NCBI GenBank assembly: GCA_900752065.1
Contig: CAADTT010000034.1
Coordinates: 1-34,595, forward strand
Length of the DNA: 34,595 nt
DNA from: Lachnospiraceae bacterium
GTDB lineage: Bacteria > Bacillota > Clostridia > Lachnospirales > Lachnospiraceae
Direction of reading: 5' to 3'
The number at the start of each line of letters is the position of its first letter. Position 1 is the stretch's first letter. The notes under the pieces were generated by a model, which saw only the letters and a list, made by a program, of their open reading frames with translations, searched no databases and had not been told where the DNA came from. Below, one piece after another: positions 24,673-33,140 of this stretch. Made by a program: the position numbers and the translations under genes.

Positions 24673-25215
24673 TCAATTCACCATCCTCTTTGTCAAATCT
24701 ACGCCATACCACACATCAGGCAGTAATGTAACGCCGTCAATCCGGCCCACTGCAACCTGTACGATACTTTCCGAATCCGGAGCTTCCTTCGCAAAAGCAA
24801 GGATGTCTCCCAGTCTTCCGGTAGCAACGGGGTCTTTGCCCCGTACCACCGCATAACCGCAGTTCGCCATTGCCCGGTTGGCTGCCACATGGGAGCTCCA
24901 CACCCTGCGCGGATGATCTACCATGTATGCCAAACCATGTAAAAACAACTCCTCTTTGGTTAGCCGCTTAATCACAGTCAGCTCCGTACAGGCGATTTTG
25001 GAGTCATGCTCATCTTCATCGATGTCGCCGCCGGCGTTGACGATATAATATTCCGAATGCTCCAGGCTGGAATAATAACTAAGGCAGTCAAGCGGGTCCT
25101 CCGCGCAGTGAAATCCATTTTCCCTGCAATTTGCTTTTTCAGTCGTATTGAGCCCCATCACAAACTGATAGCCACGGCATATCAGCCCGGGGCGAAAGCC
25201 CTTATAAGCAATCAT
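24673..25215 (-). CDS. DUF7666-like protein
   Basis: 180 residues from the ATG at 25215, preceded by AAAGGAGG. The open frame extends 288 bases further upstream, but that part is Arg/Ser/Pro-rich and is merely another frame of the PcfK-like gene. The N-terminus MIAYKGFRPGLICRGYQF, followed by ENGFHCAEDPLDCLSYY, resembles the DUF7666 pattern (YKGF, CRG, HGFHACEDPLD) seen in phages and conjugative elements. Function is unknown. It sits between the PcfK-like and PcfJ-like genes. Confidence 0.75.
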   Translation of the reverse strand: MIAYKGFRPGLICRGYQFVMGLNTTEKANCRENGFHCAEDPLDCLSYYSSLEHSEYYIVNAGGDIDEDEHDSKIACTELTVIKRLTKEELFLHGLAYMVDHPRRVWSSHVAANRAMANCGYAVVRGKDPVATGRLGDILAFAKEAPDSESIVQVAVGRIDGVTLLPDVWYGVDLTKRMVN

Positions 25216-25240
25216 TCTGCATTTTTCCTCCTTTGCCGGT

Positions 25241-26161
25241 TCAGCCTGCCTTTGCCATACCAAAATCCAGCAGCGACATCTGCCCATCCTGAGAAGGCTT
25301 TTTTTCCTCCTGCTTGGGTGCCGACTTGGGTTCCGTCTTTTTCTTCTCTGCCGCCTTCTTGGGTTTGTTCTTTGCAGAGGACTTCCCAGCATACGGCTTG
25401 GGAACAAACTTTTCCTCATCCTCATGGTCTTCCTTGGCATCAGGGTCACGGAAATAATCTTCCGCCCACTGATAGCACAGATCATCCGGCACATCGCAGC
25501 CATACGCCTGCTGTCCGGGACCAGGGCGGGTTCCGCTTGCTTTTAGTTCATCCTGTACATAATCCCAGGCTTTCCGGTTGATGTACTGGAAACAGCGAAT
25601 CATGTTCTTTTTCGGATGCATTGTCAGACGGGCAAACGCCGTATCTTCCATACAGAGCATCTGAATATGCTCGGACACACACTCCTTCATATTGCGCCGC
25701 GTCAGTTTTTCCACATCAGTACTTACCCGCTGGGTAGAGGCCGCGATTACTTCTTCATCACTCATCGCTTCCAGACGGGCGATCTGCTCCTGCTCTGCGG
25801 CTTTCTTCGCCTGCTGTTTGGCGTCAAATTCCGCTTTGCGCTGGGCTTCAGCCGCCTCATGCTCCGCACGCTTTTTTTCTTCATCTTCTGCGGCGGGCGG
25901 TTGTGCCGAATTCCCCTCCTCAGCAGACTTCTCTTCCCCAGCAGGCGCTACTTCATCCGTAGGTTCCTCCTCTGCATCAGCCAAAGCAGTCTCACCGGCA
26001 CAAACCGAAGCCGCCGATACTGGGACAGTGTCTGTACCTACAGGCGGCACAGGCAAAGATTCCATCTCCTCCAGCTCAAAGGCTTCATCATCCTCAAAGG
26101 CTGCAGACGAATCGAACATACCGTTTTGCTGCTCCATTGCTATTTCTGAAAAAACACCCAT
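25241..26161 (-). CDS. pcfK: PcfK-like protein with a possible clamp-binding tail
   Basis: 306 residues from the ATG at 26161, which has AAAGGAG eight bases before it. An in-frame GTG at 26236 overlaps the previous stop but would translate through a hairpin. Layout: acidic, Pro-rich N-terminus (about 15-105); charged coiled coil (KKRAEHEAAEAQRKAEF and on, about 108-150); PcfK-like domain (about 150-255) ending in YQWAEDYFRDPDA; Lys-rich tail; and QMSLLDF at the extreme C-terminus. That heptapeptide resembles the bacterial sliding-clamp binding motif. PcfK is named from pCF10; its role is not established. Presence beside primase, helicase and ligase genes suggests replication of the element. 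Confidence 0.85.
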   Translation of the reverse strand: MGVFSEIAMEQQNGMFDSSAAFEDDEAFELEEMESLPVPPVGTDTVPVSAASVCAGETALADAEEEPTDEVAPAGEEKSAEEGNSAQPPAAEDEEKKRAEHEAAEAQRKAEFDAKQQAKKAAEQEQIARLEAMSDEEVIAASTQRVSTDVEKLTRRNMKECVSEHIQMLCMEDTAFARLTMHPKKNMIRCFQYINRKAWDYVQDELKASGTRPGPGQQAYGCDVPDDLCYQWAEDYFRDPDAKEDHEDEEKFVPKPYAGKSSAKNKPKKAAEKKKTEPKSAPKQEEKKPSQDGQMSLLDFGMAKAG

Positions 26162-26180
26162 TGTAAAATCTCCTTTCGCA

Positions 26181-26220
26181 AAAAAGGCATGGAGCAGGCC
26201 GTTATGATCCTTTCCATGCC
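26181..26220 (-). terminator. Intra-operon intrinsic terminator before pcfK
   Basis: GGCATGGA (26186-26193) and TCCATGCC (26213-26220) form an 8-bp stem. On the minus strand it is followed immediately by TTTTT. It sits just upstream of the pcfK ribosome site, within the operon and not at its end. It would cut expression of pcfK and all later genes unless read through. Confidence 0.75.
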
Positions 26221-26232
26221 ATTGTGTGTTGC

Positions 26233-26481
26233 TCACAGCACATATAAAAGTGTGCTGAAGCTGTCAAAACAGTAGCAGACCACGCCAGTATACTGCCTTG
26301 ACCATTCCTTGATTTTGTCCTGCACCTCCTGCGCAACCTTTTGATTGCTCATATTCCATGGCGGAGGTACCGTTACGGTAAAGTAGCCATTCTCCAGACA
26401 ACTTCTGACATCTGCCGGAAGGCCGGAACACTGCTCATACAGTGCTGCGATCTGACTTTTCTTCTTTTCTGCAATACGCAT
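26233..26481 (-). CDS. Small hypothetical protein (82 aa)
   Basis: 82 residues, starting MRIAEKKKSQIAALYEQ, with a helical N-terminus, a short strand YFTVTVPPPW, a helix and a C-terminal hydrophobic strand. No family recognised. The ribosome site (AGGGATAGGGG) lies inside the gap after the primase-like stop. The stop (TGA) overlaps an in-frame GTG of the PcfK frame. Confidence 0.65.
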   Translation of the reverse strand: MRIAEKKKSQIAALYEQCSGLPADVRSCLENGYFTVTVPPPWNMSNQKVAQEVQDKIKEWSRQYTGVVCYCFDSFSTLLYVL

Positions 26482-26496
26482 CTGACCCCTATCCCT

Positions 26497-28290
26497 TCAT
26501 TCCTGTTTTTGAGCAGGCTCCGGAAGTCTTTTACACAAGAATGGGGAGAAGCGTACCGGTGCAAAATCCCGGCAGTCATTCACATAGAAGTATGTGCGTT
26601 TGCCTTGGCAGTCCAGTTCCACCACATCAGATGGAGCCAACGGACGACCTCTGTAATCTTCCGGCAAATGTTCATTGTAGTCCAGGAACAGACGCCCCAG
26701 CACTTCCATGTCATTCTGACCCTTTGGGCAACAGACCTCTGCGCTCCATACCGTCTGATAGGCGGCGGCAGGCGGCTGTTCATATCCAGCCTTACGCAGT
26801 GCATCCAGTTGCTTGAACGCGAAAGGTACCGTCTGTGTCTCACCCAGGCAAAGCTGGTAAATGCAAAATCTCCGGAAAACTCTCTGGCTGTCCAGAATAT
26901 CCTTCAGCGCCTGATTGCCTTGAGCAAGAAATATCTGATACTCTTCCTTTGTCAGCCCCAGATACTCTGTCAGGTCCAAATCTTTCTCCGCTCTGGTGTG
27001 CCAAAGCTCGACGCAGCCATCTATATAGGTAAAATCACACTTACCGCACAGATATTGCTGCTTAAAATTCATTCTCTGCACCTCCTTTTCCTTCTGTTCT
27101 TTCTCCCGAAGGGCAAGCTGCCAATCATCAAACCCTTTATAATTCGGATTCCAGGTCAGCCGACGACATGCCATTCCATTTTTTCGGGCCATCAGATAGA
27201 TCTTAGATGCCCCATTAGAGGTCATTTGGTTACTGTACTTATCCATATCATGAGCCTCAATGATCTCCTCAGTGCCATTCTGTGCCAACAGTGCAAACAG
27301 CGTATCCAACTGGCTGGTGTTGTTTGCACCGGCAATCGCCACAAAAGTCCGGTTTGTCAGGCAGTGTGAGATGTCTGCTTTCAGCAGTCCTTCAATGACA
27401 TAGACCACCCGGGCAGATGGATCTCCTATAAAATGTACCGGACTCCCGGATGTAACACCCATATTTTTGGACGAGGACGAAAACCAGATGTATTTGGCTC
27501 CTGCCTTATCCGGCGGATCATCTTTTTGCTTGAGCGGAATATCCAAAAGGATCTGCAGGCCGTGTATCATACCGTCGTATCCCACAGCCGGAATCAAAAT
27601 CCCTGCGTTTTTTCGGTAGAAGTTCATGGTCCAGCGCCCGCTGTCATCCAGATAAAAGCCGGGCACTCCCTCCACCTTGCATCCCTGTTTCATCAGCCGC
27701 TCGGTAATGGAGCGGCAAAGGAATGGGGGTGGAGTGCTCTTGAACCCGATCCTATCAATCTGTTCATCCGACAGTCCCCGTTTTGGGGAGTGCAGATGGT
27801 TGCGGTGGGCAGGCTGAAGAGGCAGCATAGCGAGCAGCAGCGAAAGCGTTTGATGGATTTCCTGTCCGCTGGCCCGTTCTGCTTGCTGCACTGTTTTTAG
27901 TTCGCCCCTCCTCTCATATCCGGCAAGGTCGGTCTGAGTCCCCGAAACCGGGGACCCAGTACCAGCCTGCTGGTTTCCTGCCATCTCATATCCAGAGTTC
28001 GGCCGTTCCCTGTGAAAATCGTTGCACAGGGCTTCTCCTATCTCCCAATACGCATCGGATGTAGTCGTATTGTTTAGCCGCGCATAAAGCGCAAGCATAC
28101 CGCCATGCTCATCACAATAATTGCACCGCCAGACATTTTTGACGAAATTCACATTCATCTTGCCGCGGCGGTCACCACAAAACGGGCAATCCACATATAC
28201 ACTGTTTGCCTGTCGGCGTCTGATTCGCAGATGTAGAAGTTCCACTACATCCATAATACCGAACGGAAAATCTCCTGGATATGAGTCCAT
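26497..28290 (-). CDS. CHC2-type zinc-finger, TOPRIM-like primase-related protein
   Basis: 597 residues from the ATG at 28290, which has GGGAG upstream; the open frame extends nine codons further without support. A four-cysteine zinc finger, CPFC (35-38) and CNYC (56-59), followed by EHGGMLALYARL, is the DnaG/CHC2 type. A middle region with VVYVIEGLLKADISHCL, AIAGANNTSQ and EEIIEAHDMDKYSN looks like a TOPRIM fold with the E and DxD acidic residues. A second Cys pair, CGKC, occurs near residue 435. Such proteins prime lagging-strand or post-transfer synthesis in mobile elements. No helicase motif is present. The gene lies after the SSAP-like gene with a small hairpin between. Confidence 0.85.
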   Translation of the reverse strand: MDSYPGDFPFGIMDVVELLHLRIRRRQANSVYVDCPFCGDRRGKMNVNFVKNVWRCNYCDEHGGMLALYARLNNTTTSDAYWEIGEALCNDFHRERPNSGYEMAGNQQAGTGSPVSGTQTDLAGYERRGELKTVQQAERASGQEIHQTLSLLLAMLPLQPAHRNHLHSPKRGLSDEQIDRIGFKSTPPPFLCRSITERLMKQGCKVEGVPGFYLDDSGRWTMNFYRKNAGILIPAVGYDGMIHGLQILLDIPLKQKDDPPDKAGAKYIWFSSSSKNMGVTSGSPVHFIGDPSARVVYVIEGLLKADISHCLTNRTFVAIAGANNTSQLDTLFALLAQNGTEEIIEAHDMDKYSNQMTSNGASKIYLMARKNGMACRRLTWNPNYKGFDDWQLALREKEQKEKEVQRMNFKQQYLCGKCDFTYIDGCVELWHTRAEKDLDLTEYLGLTKEEYQIFLAQGNQALKDILDSQRVFRRFCIYQLCLGETQTVPFAFKQLDALRKAGYEQPPAAAYQTVWSAEVCCPKGQNDMEVLGRLFLDYNEHLPEDYRGRPLAPSDVVELDCQGKRTYFYVNDCRDFAPVRFSPFLCKRLPEPAQKQE

Positions 28291-28310
28291 CTGTTCTCCC
28301 TCCCTTCTTG

Positions 28311-28326
28311 GCCCCATAGATGGGGC
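28311..28326 (-). repeat. Short perfect hairpin before the primase ribosome site
   Basis: GCCCCAT (28311-28317) and ATGGGGC (28320-28326) pair perfectly. No T-tract follows on the minus strand, so it is not a terminator. It lies 20 bases from the primase start and seven bases after the upstream stop codon, and may affect mRNA stability or translation. Confidence 0.5.
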
Positions 28327-28332
28327 TGCTTA

Positions 28333-29490
28333 TCATCCGGCTTTCTGTGCGGCCATACCATCGAGCATGATCTGCGCCGCAGCACGAACGATATTGTTGG
28401 TACTCTTGTTACCAGGGGTGAGATAGAATTTCAGACTCACCGGACGCTCCTTGGCAACTGTTGCCATGGTTTTTCCTTTGCTCAGACCGCTATCCACCAC
28501 CACATTCTGCGCTTCTTCAAAGGTCATTACCTTCAAGATATCTTCTACCGGAGTGCTCTCCGTATAAGAAGGCGCCAGGGGCTGATTAGGTGCTTCCTGC
28601 TGAACAACAGGCGCCACAGGCAGTTCTTCCGGTTCATCCGATTGGAATACGGGTGCGGCCGGCTGCTCAGACACATCATCCTGTTTTGGACTGCTATCCA
28701 ATGTAACCTCACGGTTGGGTACCGGCAGCTCCATATTGGGAGCATTCTCCTCTACCTTGCCGACAGGCAGCGTATCCATATTCTCCTTCTCTTCTGCAGC
28801 CATCTGCTGGACAGTGGGCTGTACCGGAGAAACCGGGGGCTGTTCATTCTGAACCGGCTTTGCCGCAGGTTTCTGGATAGAGGTCGGACGCGCAGGCGCA
28901 TTACGGCGCTCTACGACGCTCTGAGGCGCTCTTTCCAGTCGGGCATGAACTTCCCCGCCAGATTGCCGCAACGCCGCTCCAGAGGCTTCTACGGGCCTCT
29001 GTGCCGCATCCGGCATTGGCTGCTGGATAGGAGCCGCCCCGGAAAGCGGAATACTACTTCCAAACACCTTGCCCGTACTGTCAACAGCAACATCGGCAAA
29101 CTGCAAACCGAAACCGGCATCCGACAGCGCAGCACTCAATGCCTCATCCTGGGCAGCCTGCACATAATCGGTACCTTCTTCCGCACTGTGCTGCGAGATG
29201 TAACTGCTGATAGGCTCTGCATCACTGCGGTCCAGATAAACTCTGGCCTCCATAATCGCAAGCTGTTCCGTGATCCTCAGGGTAGTCAGTTTCATGCGGC
29301 CCTGGGGGTGGCGCAGACGGAACCACAGTTTCTGATAGGGCAACTCCAACTGCAGCATTTCCTCATTGGTCTTTCTGGACACCTTATGGCGCAGAAATTT
29401 GAGCGGATCAAAGCCAGGTACCTTGTTCAGTTCTGCCACTGCCGGAATTGTTTTGTACATCATAGGCATCGGATTACTTTTTTCATTCAT
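28333..29490 (-). CDS. Possible single-strand annealing protein (Rad52-like pattern)
   Basis: 385 residues. The N-terminal 135 residues form a compact domain: PYQKLWFRLRHPQG (51-64), LAIMEARVYLD (77-87), then TDYVQAAQDEALSAALSDAGFG (107-128). An aromatic strand, a variant of the strand seen in Rad52/Erf proteins (VxxxVxxVD), and an AxxxALSxALxxxGFG helix are what one expects of phage-type Rad52 family annealing proteins. A long Pro/Gln/Ala-rich linker follows (140-315). The last 68 residues contain MTFEEAQNVV and LSKGKTMATVAKERP, resembling the small exonuclease-X-like C-terminal domain found on some of them. Location beside a YqaJ nuclease and RecD2-like helicase supports the idea. Family assignment is inference; ribosome site AAAGGAG is clear. 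Confidence 0.7.
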   Translation of the reverse strand: MNEKSNPMPMMYKTIPAVAELNKVPGFDPLKFLRHKVSRKTNEEMLQLELPYQKLWFRLRHPQGRMKLTTLRITEQLAIMEARVYLDRSDAEPISSYISQHSAEEGTDYVQAAQDEALSAALSDAGFGLQFADVAVDSTGKVFGSSIPLSGAAPIQQPMPDAAQRPVEASGAALRQSGGEVHARLERAPQSVVERRNAPARPTSIQKPAAKPVQNEQPPVSPVQPTVQQMAAEEKENMDTLPVGKVEENAPNMELPVPNREVTLDSSPKQDDVSEQPAAPVFQSDEPEELPVAPVVQQEAPNQPLAPSYTESTPVEDILKVMTFEEAQNVVVDSGLSKGKTMATVAKERPVSLKFYLTPGNKSTNNIVRAAAQIMLDGMAAQKAG

Positions 29491-29510
29491 GTTGGAAACT
29501 CCTTTCTGAC

Positions 29511-29555
29511 ATAAAAATAGGAGACGCCAAGTGCCATTTCTGCACCTGACCTCTC
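29511..29555 (-). terminator. Intra-operon intrinsic terminator between recD2 and the SSAP-like gene
   Basis: GAGACGCCAAGTGC (29521-29534) pairs with GCACCTGACCTCTC (29542-29555) over 14 positions with one mismatch and two G-U pairs. On the minus strand CTATTTTTAT follows. It lies five bases after the helicase stop codon (29560), inside the operon. Confidence 0.75.
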
Positions 29556-29559
29556 TTTT

Positions 29560-31833
29560 TTAACTTGCGTTCTTTAATTGCTCTTCCAACGCAGCCGGAA
29601 TGGGGATGCCGGCTTTCTTTGCGTAGGCTTTGAAATACATCTGGATGCGCATACCCAGTAGCGTATTTCGCTTGCCGATCTCATTACGATGGATTGCCAT
29701 AAACAATACCTGTTTCTGCCCAATCAGCACCACCCGCTTTTTGGCACGCGTGATTCCGGTGTAGAGCAGATTACGGTACATCATGATGGTGTGCGCTTTG
29801 AGCAGCGGCATAATGACGGTCTCATACTCAGAGCCCATAGCCTTGTGGATTGTAGTGGCATACGCCAGATCCACATTGCTCAAATCATCTACGCCGTATT
29901 CCAGTGTTCTGCCAGCGCCAAAATCCATGCCGATTTTTTTACCCTGGTCAGTGTCCTTAATATACCGGATGAAGCCCAGATCTCCATTAGAGACCTTTTC
30001 TGTGTTCTTGGTCTGCATGATGTGGTCATTGACCCGGAAGATCCTGGGGCCAAACTTGATTTCTTCCTCCGCAGAGCGGAATGGGTTGACCAATTCACGA
30101 ATGGTTTCATTCAGCTGTTCCGACGACGCGGCGCCTTCTGAACGGAAAGGTGAAAGAATCTGCACATTCTCAATGCCACTCTCCTGTATCTCCAAACAAT
30201 ACCGTTCTGTAATCTTTTCAGCGGTGTCTTCCTGACTATCACCAGACACGAAAACAAAATCCGGTCCATAAAACAGTTTGGTATTGCCCTCGTTGATAAA
30301 TTTGGCGTTATAGGCAATCAGACTGTCCTTCGACTGACGGAAAATCTGATCCAGCACCGTTACCGGGACGATTTGGGTCTCGATGATCTCACGGAAAACA
30401 TTTCCGGCTCCTACGCTGGGAAGCTGATCTGGGTCGCCTACCAGCACGATTCTGGCATTTGCCTTCATGCGCTCAAAGAATTTCTCGGCAAGCCACATAT
30501 CCACCATGGAAAACTCATCCACAATGATTAAATCGGCCGACAGTGGCTCTGACTTTCTGTTCCGGCTACCCTCATCCTCTTCACTGGTCAGTCCCAGACC
30601 ACTGTGTAATGTCCGGGCATCCTCAAAGCCGGTGCTCTCCGACATCCTGCGGCTTGCCCGACCGGTAGGCGCCATAAGAGCAATTTTGCCATCAGGGTGC
30701 AGCCGCCGGTAAACCTCAAGTATCGTCCGCAGCACTGTTGTTTTACCAGTACCAGGAGAACCCGTAATCACTGACAAGCCATGCCTAAATGCTGCATAGA
30801 CCGCAGCCTCCTGCTGTGCAGACAGGCGCAGCCCCATTTCAACCTTGACCTGTTCCAGCACCGGCGCAATATGCTCTACTGGCATCTGGGCGACCAGACG
30901 CTGGGCGATCCGGCGCGCCGTTTCGTCCTCTTGGGCAAACACTCTGGGAAGATAGATATTATCCTTCACAGAAACGATTGCTCCATTCAGGATCATTTCC
31001 TGCATCATATCCCTGACTTCCTGCTGATGCAGGCGAAGCTCCGGTACAGGTATCTTCTCATTGAGCAGCTTCAGCGCTGATTTCTCCAGTTCTTCAGAAC
31101 TGATGTACAGATGGCCTCGTTTACTCTTGCCTTCATCTAACGCACAAAAGACAGCCCCTTTGATACGCATAGGGTCATGGAGATCACCCCCGCTCTTTTG
31201 TACGATTGCATCTACCCGCCGAAATCCAAAGCCGGAGATCTGGCAAAGCTCAAATGGGCTCTTTTCCAAAATCTCTACGCTGGTTGGGCCGAAATATTGA
31301 TATATTTTCAATGCTGTCTTGGGAGTAATCTTAAATGGCGCCAGCAAAGTCATAATTCCTTGGAGCATACGGTTTTCTGCATAAGAGGCTCTGATGTCCT
31401 CCAATTTATTTTCCGTAATCCCCCGGATCTCCAACAGCCGCTCCGGCTGGTGTTCCAGAATATCCAGTGTGGCCACACCGAACCGCTCCACAATGTCTGC
31501 GGCAGTTTTAGGACCAATCCCTTTGATAAGCCCGGAGGCAAGATAGCCCTCTACGCCGTTTTTTGTTCTGGGCACAATTTCACGCCACTGCTCCACCTGG
31601 AGTTGGACACCATACTTGCCCTTTGTCCATTCACCATCCAGTTCCAGCTCTACCGCATCTGTCCGTGGAATCTCATACCCCACAGCTGTAAAGCGGATCA
31701 AATGGTCTTTGTACCGTCTGTTTGACCTGGCCTCGGCAGGCACGCTCTGGTCTGCGGTCTTTACACTGACGATACAAAACTTATTGGCAGGATTATAAAA
31801 AATCGTCCCGTCGTAGGTTCCAATACAATTCAT
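29560..31833 (-). CDS. recD2: RecD2-like ATP-dependent DNA helicase
   Basis: 757 residues, the size of RecD2. An N-terminal OB-like domain (1-90) is followed by helix-hairpin-helix segments GLIKGIGPKTA (101-111) and ISGFGFRRVDAI (199-210). SF1B helicase motifs: Walker A GSPGTGKTT (358-366), Walker B IIVDEFSM (436-443), motif III GDPDQLPSVGAG (466-477), and C-terminal UvrD-like YATTIHKAMGSEYETVI (658-674) and TGITRAKK (692-699). RecD2 unwinds DNA 5'-3' and acts without RecBC. It follows the YqaJ gene by 15 bases. Ribosome site GAGGTGAAAAAAGG. In this context it likely assists processing of DNA ends or replication of the element. Confidence 0.93.
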   Translation of the reverse strand: MNCIGTYDGTIFYNPANKFCIVSVKTADQSVPAEARSNRRYKDHLIRFTAVGYEIPRTDAVELELDGEWTKGKYGVQLQVEQWREIVPRTKNGVEGYLASGLIKGIGPKTAADIVERFGVATLDILEHQPERLLEIRGITENKLEDIRASYAENRMLQGIMTLLAPFKITPKTALKIYQYFGPTSVEILEKSPFELCQISGFGFRRVDAIVQKSGGDLHDPMRIKGAVFCALDEGKSKRGHLYISSEELEKSALKLLNEKIPVPELRLHQQEVRDMMQEMILNGAIVSVKDNIYLPRVFAQEDETARRIAQRLVAQMPVEHIAPVLEQVKVEMGLRLSAQQEAAVYAAFRHGLSVITGSPGTGKTTVLRTILEVYRRLHPDGKIALMAPTGRASRRMSESTGFEDARTLHSGLGLTSEEDEGSRNRKSEPLSADLIIVDEFSMVDMWLAEKFFERMKANARIVLVGDPDQLPSVGAGNVFREIIETQIVPVTVLDQIFRQSKDSLIAYNAKFINEGNTKLFYGPDFVFVSGDSQEDTAEKITERYCLEIQESGIENVQILSPFRSEGAASSEQLNETIRELVNPFRSAEEEIKFGPRIFRVNDHIMQTKNTEKVSNGDLGFIRYIKDTDQGKKIGMDFGAGRTLEYGVDDLSNVDLAYATTIHKAMGSEYETVIMPLLKAHTIMMYRNLLYTGITRAKKRVVLIGQKQVLFMAIHRNEIGKRNTLLGMRIQMYFKAYAKKAGIPIPAALEEQLKNAS

Positions 31834-31848
31834 CCTTTTTTCACCTCA

Positions 31849-32916
31849 CTAAGCGGCCTCCATAATTGAGGCTCTAACGCTGAACCGTCTGGATTCGGAT
31901 ACTGTAACAAACTGCTCGTAAATATCCGGATGCTCCAGTTTCAACCGAAGCAGGTTATCCTTGTCGATGATGGACTTGCGAACAGGGGTATAGGTAACCG
32001 TATAGTTCACGCCCTCCTGCTCACAGATCGCAGTACAGCTGGTACCCATTTCCGCAATCAACAGGGCCTTCAGACGCTGAATATCCTTGTCGATTTCTTT
32101 GGAGTACACCTCTGCATTTTTCTTTTCATCCAGAAGACGCAAATACTGCATGAGTTTTGCAGTCATATCCAGGTCGAGTGCAACGGCCGGAGCATTTTTA
32201 TCTGCCGGACCAAAGTGTTTGCGTGCGCTCTCAATGATCAAGGCTCCACTTTCTGTATAGGGCGGCGGCACATGGCGCTGCACATGGTTTTCCCAGAAAT
32301 ACTGCTCCAAAAAGACCATCTCAGCCTCGTACTCGAAATCACGTTTGACCTCCCGGATAATAACTTCTTCCTCGTTGTTACCATACAGGCAGCAAAAGAA
32401 ACATCGGTCAAGATCCGTTACCGCCATATAATGACGCCCCTGAGATTCATAGTAGACTGGAACCGTCTCCTTCCCATTCATCCACCAGTTATCTCTGGCA
32501 TTATAGTTTGTGGTCTTGATCTCAAGGATTGCTGTGGTGCCATCCGGCAGTTCCACAAAGTAGTCCACATCAGCCAGCATCCAAGGATACTGTGGGTGCT
32601 GGAACATCTTTTTGATCTGGTAGACCCGATATCCAGTTTTCCGCTCGAATATCTTTGCTACCAGAGGCTCCAGCAAATGCCCCATTTCCATGGCAACCCA
32701 GTTGCCCTCATCATCTTCCACTGACGCTATGTTCAGTTTGTCGTAGTACAGATCCCTGGCTGTCCGGAATGGAGAAGTGCCAAAAATCGCCGATACATCG
32801 CTGCCGCCGATTCCACGGCGCCGGTAATCCAGCCAGTCTTCTTCTGAAAGATCTGCCGTTTCTACCAGCTCCAGCGGTTCATACCGCTTTCGTTCAGCAC
32901 TATTGCTGCCAGACAT
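31849..32916 (-). CDS. YqaJ-family phage-type recombination nuclease
   Basis: 355 residues. YqaJ/lambda-exonuclease fold signatures: WLDYRRRGIGGSDVSAIFG (28-46), ME-GHLLEPLVAKIF (77-91), LADVDYF with Asp116 and Asp118, LEIKTT with Glu132 and Lys134, and YESQGRHYMAV downstream. These D-ExK residues form the metal-dependent nuclease site that makes single-stranded tails. YqaJ proteins usually sit with an annealing protein, here the candidate at 28333-29490. It is the first large gene after the structured leader, and AAGGGGGA precedes the ATG at 32916. Confidence 0.92.
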   Translation of the reverse strand: MSGSNSAERKRYEPLELVETADLSEEDWLDYRRRGIGGSDVSAIFGTSPFRTARDLYYDKLNIASVEDDEGNWVAMEMGHLLEPLVAKIFERKTGYRVYQIKKMFQHPQYPWMLADVDYFVELPDGTTAILEIKTTNYNARDNWWMNGKETVPVYYESQGRHYMAVTDLDRCFFCCLYGNNEEEVIIREVKRDFEYEAEMVFLEQYFWENHVQRHVPPPYTESGALIIESARKHFGPADKNAPAVALDLDMTAKLMQYLRLLDEKKNAEVYSKEIDKDIQRLKALLIAEMGTSCTAICEQEGVNYTVTYTPVRKSIIDKDNLLRLKLEHPDIYEQFVTVSESRRFSVRASIMEAA

Positions 32917-32917
32917 A

Positions 32918-33088
32918 TCAAATCCCCCTTCGTGATCTTCGGGGCAAAATAACCGCCCTCGTCATTGGTGCAACATTTCGTAGCCGGAGCGAAGATACTG
33001 CCTGTCTCTTCATCTTCCAGTCCGTGGAGTGTGCCGACTTGACCCGCCGACCATTCTGCTTTCTTTTCTGCTTCACATTCATGTACAT
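32918..33088 (-). CDS. Possible small upstream ORF, or decayed gene, before yqaJ
   Basis: 56 codons from ATG 33088 (starting MYMNVKQKRKQ), with AAAGG upstream and the stop two bases before the yqaJ ATG. The product is extremely basic and looks unlike a folded protein. The -1 frame of the same stretch is open from 33128 to 32862 and reads more like a protein (EAEKKAEWSAGQVGTLHG, ATKCCTNDEGGYF) but has no ATG, GTG or TTG start. Either a real small basic peptide, or a small Cys-containing gene that has lost phase near its start. Confidence 0.3.
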   Translation of the reverse strand: MYMNVKQKRKQNGRRVKSAHSTDWKMKRQAVSSLRLRNVAPMTRAVILPRRSRRGI

Positions 33089-33140
33089 GACCTGCCTTTC
33101 TCAGTTTTGATTTATCCTTAAAGCCCTTTCAGGCTTACAG

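Noticed and set aside
25216..25503. 96-codon N-terminal extension of the DUF7666-like frame
   Set aside because: It is Arg/Ser/Pro-rich, lies in another frame of the PcfK-like gene and lacks a ribosome site; AAAGGAGG marks the start at 25215.
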